Origin: Aliiroseovarius sediminilitoris
Lineage (GTDB): Bacteria; Pseudomonadota; Alphaproteobacteria; Rhodobacterales; Rhodobacteraceae
NCBI RefSeq assembly: GCF_900109955.1
Contig: NZ_FOJB01000001.1
Location: 682,001 to 746,000, forward strand
Length of the DNA: 64,000 nt
Reading direction: 5' to 3'
Shown: piece by piece, positions 26,203 to 34,815 of the stretch
Numbering within the stretch: position 1 is the stretch's first letter
Layout of the letters: every line of letters starts with the position of its first letter
Made by a program: the position numbers and the translations under genes
Notes under the pieces: model-generated
What the model was told of the DNA's origin: nothing
Seen by the model: the letters and a program-made list of their open reading frames with translations, nothing else
The model's database searches: none

Positions 26203-27030
26203 ATGAGCGCTTCAGCAAAGATCAACGTGCCGACTCCGTCGGATATTCGTGCCCGAAAAGGCGGCACACCCCTGGTCTGTTTGACGGCCTATGCAACCCC
26301 GACAGCGCAGATGATGGACACATATTGCGACATTGTTCTGGTGGGCGACAGCGTAGGTATGGTCGTGCATGGCCTACCCGACACGCTTGGCGTCACAATG
26401 GAGATGATGGAACTTCACGGTGCCGCTGTGAAACGCGGATTGACGCAGGCCATGATGGTCGTAGACATGCCGTTCGGATCCTATGAAGAAAGCCCGGAAC
26501 AGGCCTTTCGCAACGCCGCGCGCCTGATGCGCGTCACCGGCGCGGCGGCCGTGAAGCTGGAAGGTGGCGTGGCAATGGCAGACACGATCCGGTTTTTGAC
26601 CAGCCGGTCCATCCCGGTGATGGCACATGTGGGGCTGACCCCGCAGGCCATCAACACGTTGGGTGGCTATAAGGTGCAGGGGCGCGGTGAAGACCGCGCG
26701 CGGGTGGTTGCGGACGCGAAGGCCGTGGAAGCGGCAGGTGCGTTCTCGGTCGTGCTTGAGAAAGTGCCTGAAAGCCTGTCAGATGAGATCACCGAGACAC
26801 TTTCCATCCCCACCATTGGCATCGGGGCGTCCGCTGGATGCGACGGTCAAATCCTAGTTGTGGACGACATGCTGGGCTTGTTCACGGCGTTCAAGCCTAA
26901 ATTTGCCAAACGATATGCGACGCTGGGCAGGGACGGCGAGGTCGCGATCGCGCAGTATGCCAAAGACGTGCGGAATCGCAGCTTCCCAGCGCCCGAGCAT
27001 GTGTTCGCCGATGAGGTCACAACGAAATGA
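26203..27030 (+). CDS. panB: 3-methyl-2-oxobutanoate hydroxymethyltransferase
   Basis: First committed step of pantothenate synthesis: adds a hydroxymethyl group from 5,10-methylene-THF to ketoisovalerate, giving ketopantoate. The 275-residue protein has [13 protein letters not shown], the Mg-binding [13 protein letters not shown] and [11 protein letters not shown], the catalytic Glu in VLEKVPESL, and [17 protein letters not shown] chose the ATG at 26203, preceded by GGGGAGGAG; a longer ORF from 26155 lacks similarity. It overlaps panC by four bases (ATGA). Confidence 0.97.
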   Translation: MSASAKINVPTPSDIRARKGGTPLVCLTAYATPTAQMMDTYCDIVLVGDSVGMVVHGLPDTLGVTMEMMELHGAAVKRGLTQAMMVVDMPFGSYEESPEQAFRNAARLMRVTGAAAVKLEGGVAMADTIRFLTSRSIPVMAHVGLTPQAINTLGGYKVQGRGEDRARVVADAKAVEAAGAFSVVLEKVPESLSDEITETLSIPTIGIGASAGCDGQILVVDDMLGLFTAFKPKFAKRYATLGRDGEVAIAQYAKDVRNRSFPAPEHVFADEVTTK

Positions 27031-27863
27031 AGATCATTCGCAACAAGGACGATTTGCGCACCCTGCGTCGCAGTTGGATATTCAAGGGTGAACGCGTGGC
27101 CGTGGTGCCAACCATGGGCGCCCTGCATGCGGGTCATTTGTCGTTGGTAGAGATCGCGAAACAGCACGCCGACCGCGTGATCGTTACGATCTTCGTGAAC
27201 CCGAGGCAGTTCAATAACCCGGATGATCTGGACAAATATCCGCGCACAGAGGATGAAGACGCGACCCGGCTCGCCCCGTTTCGTGTCGATGCGCTCTATG
27301 TTCCCACCCCGGATCAGATATATCCCAATGGCTTTGCCACCAATGTCCATATCTCAGGTCTGACCGAGGATCTGGAAGGTGCGCACCGCCCCGGTCACTT
27401 CGACGGTGTAGCGACTGTGGTAGCAAAGCTCTTTCTTCAGACACGCGCTGATGTGGCGTGTTTCGGAGAGAAGGACTATCAGCAATTGTTGCTGGTGCGT
27501 CGCTTGTCCGAAGATCTGGACATTGAAACCGACGTGTTGGGGTGCGAGACCATCCGTGAAGAGGATGGGTTGGCCATGTCATCGCGCAACGTGCGTATGT
27601 CGCCGTCCGAGCGCGCGATCGCACCCGTCTTGAAGGCCGAATTGGACCGGGCGGCGCGTGCAATCCGGCGCGGTGCTGACATACGTGTCGTTCTGGACAG
27701 TGCGAAGGCGCAGATCAAGCGCGCAGGCTTCAATGCGGTCGAGTATCTGGAACTGCGCGATGCGGCGCACCTGACCAGTGTATCCAACCTTGATCGTCCG
27801 GCACGCCTGCTTGTCGCGGCGATGCTTGGCGATGTCAGGTTGATTGATAATATTCCGATCTGA
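27027..27863 (+). CDS. panC: Pantothenate synthetase
   Basis: ATP-dependent condensation of pantoate with beta-alanine, completing pantothenate. The 278-residue enzyme shows [14 protein letters not shown] (HIGH-type nucleotide motif), [46 protein letters not shown] and the KMSKS-like [10 protein letters not shown]. It is translationally coupled to panB through a four-base overlap. A block of palindromic repeats directly follows the gene and may terminate or protect the panBC transcript. Confidence 0.97.
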   Translation: MKIIRNKDDLRTLRRSWIFKGERVAVVPTMGALHAGHLSLVEIAKQHADRVIVTIFVNPRQFNNPDDLDKYPRTEDEDATRLAPFRVDALYVPTPDQIYPNGFATNVHISGLTEDLEGAHRPGHFDGVATVVAKLFLQTRADVACFGEKDYQQLLLVRRLSEDLDIETDVLGCETIREEDGLAMSSRNVRMSPSERAIAPVLKAELDRAARAIRRGADIRVVLDSAKAQIKRAGFNAVEYLELRDAAHLTSVSNLDRPARLLVAAMLGDVRLIDNIPI

Positions 27864-27900
27864 CTACGAGGCGCTGCGCCTGCGGCTTCGCGATGCCGGT

Positions 27901-28011
27901 GGCTCACGTTGTGAGCCTCAAGGGCTTTGCCCCTCTGCGCTTCGCGCATTCACCCCAGGATATTTTCAGCCAGAAGAAACAAATCGCTGCGTCTTCTGGC
28001 CAGAAATATCC
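27901..28011. repeat. Palindromic intergenic repeat block after panC
   Basis: Two nested palindromes occupy the 224-base gap between panC and the convergent M20 gene. GGCTCAC (27901-27907) pairs perfectly with GTGAGCC (27911-27917). A 20-base arm at 27958-27977 pairs with 27992-28011 with only three central mismatches. The intervening text, with TGCGCTTCGCGCATTCACCCC then AGGATATTTT, resembles a repeat I recall scattered between genes in Rhodobacteraceae; that is memory, not a search. A role as a bidirectional terminator is plausible. Confidence 0.65.
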
Positions 28012-28087
28012 CCGCCGGAGGCATGGAATCTATCGAATGAGCAAAGTGCGCCTTCCCCGACTGAAGACGCGCAATCTGGTGGGAGGG

Positions 28088-29368
28088 TCATCCGATCAAC
28101 TCCTTCAGCACGAGTGCCATCACGCCTGCGCTGTCGGTCATGTCGTCCACGCCAACCCATTCGTCGGGCTGATGGGCGAGGTCGAGGATGCCGGGGCCGT
28201 ATGCGATGCAGTTTTTCAGCTTACCAATCCGGTCGATATGTTTTTGGTCATAGGTGCCGGGTGACACCACGTAGATGGGCTGCTGACCCAGCACTTTTTC
28301 GATCGCAGCGGCGGTAGTTGTGACCACCGGTGCGTCCTTATCGGTCATTGTCGGGATGACCTCGTGCATATCGCGGATTTCGTAATCGAAACTGGGGCGC
28401 TCGGAGCGGATGGTTTCGAGCATCTGCGTGACTTCGGCTTTTACCTCGGCAATATCTTCTTCCATCAGGAATCGGCGGTCGATGACGATGCGGCAGCGGT
28501 CGGCCACACACGGGGCGGGCAGCCCAGTGTAGTCGGTGGCCTGTTCGGACTCTCCGCCGTGGATCGAATTGATGTTTAGCGTGGATTGCTTTGCGCCTTC
28601 CGGGACGACGGGCATGTCGGTGTTTTTGGTGGCAAGAAGCGGGTAAAGGTAGGTCTCTATTTCTTCCAGCACCGCACCCATGTGTCGGATGGCGCTGTCG
28701 CCAAGAAAGGGCATTGATCCATGGGCGATGCGCCCTTTGGTTTCGATCTCGGCCCACCAGACGCCGCGATGACCAAGACAGATCCGGTCTTTGTTCAGTG
28801 GTTCCGGGATGATCACATGTTGCACACGGTCCGGATCGAAATATCCCTTCTCTGCCAGATAAGCGACGCCGCCGTAGCCGCCGCTTTCTTCGTCTGCCGT
28901 GGCACTGATTTCGACCGCACCTTTGTGATCAGGGAAAAGCGCGACGAAGGCTTCGGCGGCGATGATTGAGGCCGCCAGCCCGCCTTTCATGTCACATGCG
29001 CCGCGCCCATAGATGCGGCCATCCACCAACTCACCTCCAAACGGTTCTTTGGTCCAGCCGTGTCCGACCTCGACCACGTCATGGTGGCTGTTGAAATGAA
29101 CGCAGTCGCCTGCATCTGCGCCCTCATGTCGCGCGATGACGTTCCACCGGGGATATACATCGCTGTCGCCCGGAGTGCCTTCGGCGCGGATCAGGTCAAC
29201 TTGCCATCCCTGCTGGCCCATACGTTCCGCGAGATAGATGCAGATTGCGCGATAGTCGCGTCCAGGCGGGTTCAGGGTCGGGATGCGGATCAGGTCTTGT
29301 GTCAGGGTGATCAGATCGTCGCGGCGACGGGCAATTTCAGCGAGCAGGGGATCTTTTTGGTGAGCCAT
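28088..29368 (-). CDS. M20-family peptidase (ArgE/DapE type)
   Basis: A 426-residue zinc amidohydrolase related to acetylornithine deacetylase and succinyl-diaminopimelate desuccinylase. The metal and catalytic motifs are FNSHHDVVEVG, GRGACDMKGGLAA (bridging Asp), TADEESGGYGG (catalytic Glu-Glu) and the C-terminal LAHQPDEWVGVDD (final His). The insert between them is the dimerisation domain, with GRIAHGSMPFLGDSAI. The motifs do not settle whether the substrate is acetylornithine or another N-acyl amino acid. No arginine or lysine biosynthesis gene is nearby, so a catabolic role is possible. Confidence 0.9.
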   Translation of the reverse strand: MAHQKDPLLAEIARRRDDLITLTQDLIRIPTLNPPGRDYRAICIYLAERMGQQGWQVDLIRAEGTPGDSDVYPRWNVIARHEGADAGDCVHFNSHHDVVEVGHGWTKEPFGGELVDGRIYGRGACDMKGGLAASIIAAEAFVALFPDHKGAVEISATADEESGGYGGVAYLAEKGYFDPDRVQHVIIPEPLNKDRICLGHRGVWWAEIETKGRIAHGSMPFLGDSAIRHMGAVLEEIETYLYPLLATKNTDMPVVPEGAKQSTLNINSIHGGESEQATDYTGLPAPCVADRCRIVIDRRFLMEEDIAEVKAEVTQMLETIRSERPSFDYEIRDMHEVIPTMTDKDAPVVTTTAAAIEKVLGQQPIYVVSPGTYDQKHIDRIGKLKNCIAYGPGILDLAHQPDEWVGVDDMTDSAGVMALVLKELIG

Positions 29369-29568
29369 ATGCGAAACTTATGCAGCTTGCGCCGCGCAGG
29401 CAATGGGGGTCGGCGCCACATGCCAATTTCACCCAAAACGCGAGCGAAAACGCTGTTGCGGGTCTTTAAATCGCGCTAAACTCGGCCTAATTGTAATGTT
29501 ATAGTGATTAACTTTATCCCGCAAAGCCGCATGGTCTTTTTGGGATTTGGTGGAGCCAAGGAGGGCAC

Positions 29569-30645
29569 ATGTCCAGTTTTGACAAGCAGATTCGCGAAAG
29601 CCAGGCGCAGGTTCAGGAAGCGCAGTCCAAGATTTCCGAACTGACTTCGCGGATTGAAACCGCGCGGGCCAAGGCGGCGGCTGGCGAAGATATCTCGATC
29701 GATATCGAGAATGCGACGCTTGAGGATGTGCATTCCCACACCGAAGCGATGAACGCGAATATCGCCGAGCTGATCATGGGGCTGGACGATGTGACCTCGG
29801 GCTTTTCGCAGGATTTCGATCAGATGCGGTCGAAAACCGGGTGGGAGTCCTTTGTCGGGATATTCTCGAAGGGTAAGTCGGAAAGCATGCGGCAGGAACG
29901 GATGCGCACCGCGTCGATCGACGACAAGTTGCAAGAGTTGATCGCGCAGTCGGACAGCATCGTGAACCTGCTGGAAGGCCAGTTGGCGATGCTCAATGAG
30001 CAGAAAGAAAAGGTGGGCGCCAATCTGACAGCCACGTTGGATGAACGCGAAATGACCGTGGGAGAGCTGGAAGCTCTGCGCGCCGACATTCTGGCGATGG
30101 ACCCCAGGATTATCGAGCTTGAGGGCAAAATCGCCAACGAACAGGACGCCGCCAAGCGCACGCAGCTTGAGACTGAGCTGGCCGATCTGAACAGCCAATA
30201 CAACGCCATGGTGCAGGACGAGCAGGTGAAGCTCGCCAAGTCGCAGACGCTGGAGCGGTATATCGAGAAGGGCAAGACCTGGGTCGATTCACTGCAAAAC
30301 CAAGCGGCAACGCAGATGGTGTTGATCAACAAGTTGCAGACAGACACCAAGCAACGTGTGGTGCTGTATGACGCGCTGACCAAGTCGTTGAAAACCGCGC
30401 AGCAGCAGGACGTGGCGCACCGGATCAACGAGATCGGGGTCGAGACAGACAAAGAAGCGCAAGCCGCGATGGCTGCGATTGGGACCGCGACGAACCAGCG
30501 GATGGCGGACATGATGGAAGCCCACGAGGACCAGATGGTCTTTGCCCGCGACGTGCTGGAGGCCAAGGCCAAGGCAGATGAGCGCTTTGCCCGCCGCTTT
30601 GCCGAGATTGTCGAGAAGCATGACAAGAATCTGTATGGGCAGTGA
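29569..30645 (+). CDS. Coiled-coil protein of unknown function, first gene of the AAA+ cluster
   Basis: A 358-residue, almost wholly helical, highly charged protein without signal peptide or membrane span. Heptad-like stretches include residues 1-40 (QEAQSKISELTSRIETARAK), 140-235 (LADLNSQYNAMVQDEQVKLA) and 245-345 (LVINKL-type turns and MEAHEDQMVFARDVLEAKAK). A short Trp/Gly-containing interruption, TGWESFVGIFSKGKS, lies near residue 90. The architecture loosely recalls TelA-type toxic-anion-resistance or PspA-type membrane-scaffold proteins, but I cannot confirm homology. GGAGCCAAGGAGGGCAC precedes the ATG. A 332-base gap with hairpin repeats follows, so it may be a separate transcript from the genes downstream. 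Confidence 0.8.
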   Translation: MSSFDKQIRESQAQVQEAQSKISELTSRIETARAKAAAGEDISIDIENATLEDVHSHTEAMNANIAELIMGLDDVTSGFSQDFDQMRSKTGWESFVGIFSKGKSESMRQERMRTASIDDKLQELIAQSDSIVNLLEGQLAMLNEQKEKVGANLTATLDEREMTVGELEALRADILAMDPRIIELEGKIANEQDAAKRTQLETELADLNSQYNAMVQDEQVKLAKSQTLERYIEKGKTWVDSLQNQAATQMVLINKLQTDTKQRVVLYDALTKSLKTAQQQDVAHRINEIGVETDKEAQAAMAAIGTATNQRMADMMEAHEDQMVFARDVLEAKAKADERFARRFAEIVEKHDKNLYGQ

Positions 30646-30977
30646 TCTGTGTATCTTTTTGAACGCGCCAAGTCTTGGAGGCAGCTTACGGCGAAAGCGT
30701 CCTTAGCTTCCCTCCTCTTGGTTGTTTACTAAGTCTATTCTCCTCGGACGGCGTTGGGCATTGGCATAATTACAATGATCACTGTTTTGGGTTCTGCCAC
30801 ACTATTATTGGGTTCAAAACAGGAGAAAGCCAGTTCGGATGAGTGAGCGAAGCAATGCGGAGGCTGAACTGTTGTATTAACGTGTTGCCCGGTCGTTAGA
30901 CCGGGCAGCGCCCGACCCGCCCCACGGGAGGGCGCTTCGCACCCACCCAGGGTCAGGCGCCGCCCTCCTTGGTTTGA
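30646..30977. repeat. 332-base intergenic gap with strong hairpin repeats
   Basis: The left part (30646-30880) holds no gene I can support. At 30886-30907 a perfect nine-base-pair stem with loop GTTA occurs (TGCCCGGTC and GACCGGGCA). A second hairpin joins 30908-30918 to 30950-30960, eleven bases with one mismatch, enclosing GGGAGGGCGCTTCGC. The text looks like a GC-rich repeat that I recall between genes of roseobacters. No T tract follows, so it is not a classic terminator. The next gene starts 18 bases later. Confidence 0.6.
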
Positions 30978-32156
30978 ATGGAAACTATGACGAACGACAT
31001 CAAAACCTCTGAACGCACCTCTGCCGGTTTCGCCCCCCGCGACCATGCCGAACTGACGGACACGCAGATCACGCGGCGATATTTCTCGAAGTTCGAGAAG
31101 ATCACGGCGCATCTGGCCCGTGTCGCTGGGCAGATGGAGGTTGAAGGCAAGCTCACCCGTGATGAGGTGGACGTGTTGGCGCGCTACCTCATCAAACTAG
31201 GCCTTAGCTTCAAGGCGCTGGCGAACAAGTATCATATGTCCGACAAGGCCTATGGGCTTGGCGCTGCGACGCTGACGTTTGATCGGCGCGATAGCGGGTT
31301 TCCGGTTCATGCCGAACTGCTCCAGATGGCGTCGGACGCGGCACAGGCGGGAACGCATCTGAAAGGCATGGCGTCGGTCGAGGATCTGAAAAGCCAGATG
31401 GTCAGCCAGATTGTGGGCGACCTGACCGTGCCGAAGGATTTGCAATATTCACTGTCCCAGCGGCTTTACTATGAAGAGCTTGCGAAGGGCGATTTGTTCT
31501 GGCCACAGATGCACCCGGACGTGATCTGGCGAAGGAACAAAGGCGAAGGGCGTGATGTGCGTCGCGTCTATCTGGCCCACTGGGCGGTCTATGACAGCGA
31601 AGTCAACCTGCCCACCATATATCTGATGGAGCTTGAGGATACGGGCCGCACAGCCCTGCCCAAAGATGAACGCCGCTGGCCGCAGGTGCAGTCGCATCTG
31701 ATGGCGCAAAGCATGGCGGGGCTGAAGCTCGTGACCATCGCGACCGGGTTCGACAAGGACTTCGATGATCTGCACCCAAAGCGCCTGCGCCGGTTCCATG
31801 TGGGGCCGATGTATAGCCATACATTTACCCAGCAGACCGGCCCGCTGCGCGAGGTCTTGGCCGAGGCGAAAAGCCCGCCCGGCGAAGACTGGGCCTTGGC
31901 ATGGACGGTCGAGGAACTGAAAAGCCAAAGCGTCAAGGAAGAGAAATCCGGCTGGTTCGGCACGGTGGAACGCGAGATTTTTGCGCTGGACCCGTTTGCA
32001 GGTTCCGGCTCGAACATCGGGGCCACCCGAATGGAACGCGCCATTATCATGCCCGCGCGGCCCTTTCAGGTGCTGGCCGAAAAGAACCCCGCCGGGTTCC
32101 ACGACGTGCGTAAATTTGTTGTCAGCCCCGGTGGCCGGGTGCTGAGTTACCGTTGA
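30978..32156 (+). CDS. Protein of unknown function (392 aa) preceding the AAA+ ATPase
   Basis: I do not recognise this family. The N-terminal third is helical (RRYFSKFEKITAHLARVAGQ, then LTRDEVDVLARYLIKLGLSF). The central part is mixed, with GDLFWPQMHPDVIWRRNKGE and RRVYLAHWAVYDSEVNLPTI, and reads as a folded alpha/beta domain. The end, EREIFALDPFAGSGSNIGAT followed by RMERAIIMPARPFQVLAE, contains a Gly/Ser-rich loop. No signal peptide, membrane helix or nuclease motif is visible. The AAA+ gene starts 14 bases after its stop, implying a joint function. Two ATGs, at 30978 and 30987, are possible starts; neither has a clear ribosome-binding site. Confidence 0.75.
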   Translation: METMTNDIKTSERTSAGFAPRDHAELTDTQITRRYFSKFEKITAHLARVAGQMEVEGKLTRDEVDVLARYLIKLGLSFKALANKYHMSDKAYGLGAATLTFDRRDSGFPVHAELLQMASDAAQAGTHLKGMASVEDLKSQMVSQIVGDLTVPKDLQYSLSQRLYYEELAKGDLFWPQMHPDVIWRRNKGEGRDVRRVYLAHWAVYDSEVNLPTIYLMELEDTGRTALPKDERRWPQVQSHLMAQSMAGLKLVTIATGFDKDFDDLHPKRLRRFHVGPMYSHTFTQQTGPLREVLAEAKSPPGEDWALAWTVEELKSQSVKEEKSGWFGTVEREIFALDPFAGSGSNIGATRMERAIIMPARPFQVLAEKNPAGFHDVRKFVVSPGGRVLSYR

Positions 32157-32170
32157 TTTAGGAGTGCTTG

Positions 32171-34105
32171 ATGTCTTTACCCGCTGATTTGATGGAGCTT
32201 CGCGAAGAAGAAATCCGTGCACATTACACGGCGGCTGCCGGGCATCTTAACGGGTTTGACCACACGCCAAGGATTGCCAAACCCAAGCAAGCCGCGCCCG
32301 CGCCTGAACGCAGCCCGGGAATTGCCCGCCCGCGTCGGTTTCGCGCCACGACACCGGGGCTTGTGACGCGTTCGACGGCACGGCCCGAAGGGGTGCATTT
32401 GGCGGACCGAATTGAAAGCGCAGACGGAGATGACCCGCTCATCTCTCCGCTTCAGGCGACCGTGCTGCATGGGCTGCGTCGCGCGATTGCGGTTGCATTG
32501 GCGGTGGGCGAGGGGTTCGCCGAGCAAACCGAACTGGCCGCCCTGCGTCGCGCCAATCTGGAAGGGCGTTTGGGCGCTGACAAGAAAACTGCATTCTCGG
32601 AACTTCTGACCGCCGAGGCGCTGATCGTCTTGCATGTGTTCGCCAATGCGACCTCGTTCCTGTTGGCCGATCACGCAAGCGAGGCGTCGATTGAAGTCGG
32701 CGCGGTCGAGGAAATCCTGACCGACAATGCGCCGCTTGCGCTGAAGGGCGCGTTGTGGGAGCTGGATCAGGAACTTGCCACCTTTGTCACGTCCGAAGAC
32801 AAGCTGGTCGCGACCGTCTTGGCCTTTGTCGAACAACTGATGGAAAAGGTCGCCCTGCGCGCCCAGACCGCGTCGCATCTTGGCCCCTTCACGTCCGCCA
32901 ATTACCGGGTCGAGGCGGACGACCTGACGATTTCCGGCTTCACCCCCGCCCGCGCGTATCGCGGGTCCAAGATCACGATGACGTTCAAGAAACCCAACGA
33001 AGTCGTCGGCAACCACATCGCGAAATATCAGGCGATGAAACTGGCCAAGATGCTGATGGCTTATGATTTCGACCGCAAACTGAACCCGTTTGCCGAACTC
33101 GGCGGCTTCATTTTCACTTTCATGGGTGACGGAAAGCCCGGCACCGGGAAAACGACGCTGATCCAGATGATGGCCGGGCTGGTCAATGATTATTGCGCTG
33201 TGGCGGGTTATCCGTTCCGCTACCAGAATTTCGGCATCGACAATATCGACAGCTATCAGGGCAAGTCGGGCCAGAACGCCAAGGCGTTCATCAACAACGT
33301 GCTCGACCCCAACGTGATTGGCTTTGGCACGATTGATGACATCGACCAGATCGCGGGCAAGCGGGGGGATCGTCAGTCCAGCGCGGGTCAGCAAGAGGTC
33401 ACGGCAGTCCTGATGGAAAGCTTTGCGGGGGCCAATACGGTCGTGCGCGGCAACTGCACCTTCGGTATGTTCTCGAACTATCCCGAGAATGTGGATGATG
33501 CCCTGCGCCAACGTGCCGGCGCCCGGTTTCTGGTCGACGGACCCCAAACGCGCGAGGACTATATCGACATCCTGCATCTTCTCATGGGCAAGAACCATGA
33601 CATCCCGCTGGGTGACCACGACCTTTACGCGGCGCAGGAGATCAAATCCGCCGTCGCGCGCAGTTTCGAAGCCCATTCCCACCCGCAAGAGGATGGTCTG
33701 CTCGAGGTCTTCGACCGGGTACGCGACAAGATCGGTGAGTTGGACAGCATCGCCAAGATGGGCACCTATCTGAAAGCCATTCAGGAGGTGGATGAGCGGT
33801 TCACCGGGCGGTCGATCAAGAACATCACCGACGCGGTGAAAGTCCGCGCGATGGACTTTGAGCTGCCGGATGAGTGGATGGAACACCCCGAGCTGTTCCT
33901 GGTGAAGGATTACGACACCAAGAAGGCGATGATCGCCGAGCTACGCGTGCCCATCACCACCGAGATGGTGATCCAGGAAATCAACCGCTACGCCGATTCA
34001 GAATTCCGCTATGCCGACAAGTCAGACGAAGCCGCCATCGAGGCGATGGTGCGTGACTTCGGCCGTCAGGAAGAGGCGAAGAAGCGGTATTTGGAGGGGA
34101 AATGA
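32171..34105 (+). CDS. AAA+ ATPase, core of an uncharacterised cluster
   Basis: A 644-residue ATPase. Residues 1-60 are a Pro/Arg-rich linker and 85-300 are an uncharacterised mostly helical region. The AAA module then begins: Walker A GKPGTGKTT (321-329), Walker B GFGTIDDID with two Asp at 389-390 where most AAA proteins have Asp-Glu, sensor 1 Asn436 in GMFSNYPENVDDALRQR, and a second-region Arg cluster RQRAGARF about 447-453. The layout matches substrate-remodelling AAA proteins such as Vps4 or FtsH, without protease or membrane segments. I chose the ATG at 32171 after GGAG; the preceding TTG is in frame. It overlaps the next gene by four bases. Confidence 0.88.
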   Translation: MSLPADLMELREEEIRAHYTAAAGHLNGFDHTPRIAKPKQAAPAPERSPGIARPRRFRATTPGLVTRSTARPEGVHLADRIESADGDDPLISPLQATVLHGLRRAIAVALAVGEGFAEQTELAALRRANLEGRLGADKKTAFSELLTAEALIVLHVFANATSFLLADHASEASIEVGAVEEILTDNAPLALKGALWELDQELATFVTSEDKLVATVLAFVEQLMEKVALRAQTASHLGPFTSANYRVEADDLTISGFTPARAYRGSKITMTFKKPNEVVGNHIAKYQAMKLAKMLMAYDFDRKLNPFAELGGFIFTFMGDGKPGTGKTTLIQMMAGLVNDYCAVAGYPFRYQNFGIDNIDSYQGKSGQNAKAFINNVLDPNVIGFGTIDDIDQIAGKRGDRQSSAGQQEVTAVLMESFAGANTVVRGNCTFGMFSNYPENVDDALRQRAGARFLVDGPQTREDYIDILHLLMGKNHDIPLGDHDLYAAQEIKSAVARSFEAHSHPQEDGLLEVFDRVRDKIGELDSIAKMGTYLKAIQEVDERFTGRSIKNITDAVKVRAMDFELPDEWMEHPELFLVKDYDTKKAMIAELRVPITTEMVIQEINRYADSEFRYADKSDEAAIEAMVRDFGRQEEAKKRYLEGK

Positions 34106-34815
34106 GTACCGAGCCACATTGGGCTTCTGGCCCAGCTGAAGTATTGCGACACGGAATGGATTTGCTTCTGAAGGATTCAGATACGAATCGCAGGCTTGCT
34201 ATGATCAGCATCGACAATTCTGTCGAGCTGATGATGCAAACCTATGTCAGCCTTCCCAAACGTATATATGGACTCGATATCAGCCGTAAGAAACGGGAAG
34301 AAATCTGCGCTGATTTTCCTCGCCTACTTGATGGACTAGAAGAACACGCTTCCCAAAAGATCATCGGCATAGATCTGGGCCTAATCGAGTGGTTTCACAG
34401 GTTGCGAAATGAACTCTATCATCAAGGTAATGGGCTAACGGTTGAACGGCTGAAAGTGGAAGCCTATTCGGAACTAGCTTCGAAGCTTTTTGAAAGCTTG
34501 TTTGAGACCAAACTAGCGTTGAGCGCCCCTCAGTCTGCGACTTTGTTAGGTCGTTTTCTTGATGCGTGGATTCGAATAGAAAAAATCGCAATCGGGCGGA
34601 ATGCGCTTCGTGGTTACAATCCAATGAAGTTTGCTGTCGAACTTGTCGAGAAAGAACCCGGTTTTACACAGTCCGATGCCGAACGGTTAATGGACCTAAG
34701 GAATCTTCGAAACCAGCTTGTTCACGGGCAACTTGATCCAGGAGTAGAACTTACGCCACAGGTTATGGATGAAGCCGAGAGTTTTGCCGCCAGATTTGAG
34801 AGGCTTAAGAAATGA
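34102..34815 (+). CDS. Protein with two HEPN-type R-x4-H motifs, embedded in the AAA+ operon
   Basis: A 237-residue helical protein. Two similar halves each end in a HEPN-like motif: RNELYH (Arg102-His107) after LGLIEWFHRL, and RNQLVH (Arg203-His208) after ERLMDLRNL. The R-N-x3-H pattern between helices is the active site of HEPN RNases found in toxins and defence systems; non-catalytic HEPN domains exist too. The gene is visibly AT-richer than its neighbours: in three 60-base rows counted by hand (34201, 34261, 34441) G+C is 27, 26 and 27, against 37 in the row at 35881. It overlaps both neighbours by ATGA. Nuclease activity is inference. Confidence 0.75.
   Translation: MSTEPHWASGPAEVLRHGMDLLLKDSDTNRRLAMISIDNSVELMMQTYVSLPKRIYGLDISRKKREEICADFPRLLDGLEEHASQKIIGIDLGLIEWFHRLRNELYHQGNGLTVERLKVEAYSELASKLFESLFETKLALSAPQSATLLGRFLDAWIRIEKIAIGRNALRGYNPMKFAVELVEKEPGFTQSDAERLMDLRNLRNQLVHGQLDPGVELTPQVMDEAESFAARFERLKK

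Noticed and set aside
27844-28317. Plus-strand ORFs crossing the end of panC and the repeat block
   Set aside because: They run through the palindromic repeats and into the antisense strand of the M20 gene; no start signal or family.
30735-31112. Minus-strand ORF in the gap before the 392-aa gene
   Set aside because: Covers the hairpin repeats and the start of the real gene; no ribosome-binding site or similarity.
32177-33886. 569-residue minus-strand ORF over the AAA+ ATPase
   Set aside because: The plus strand carries all AAA motifs; the minus-strand ORF is a shadow despite its length.
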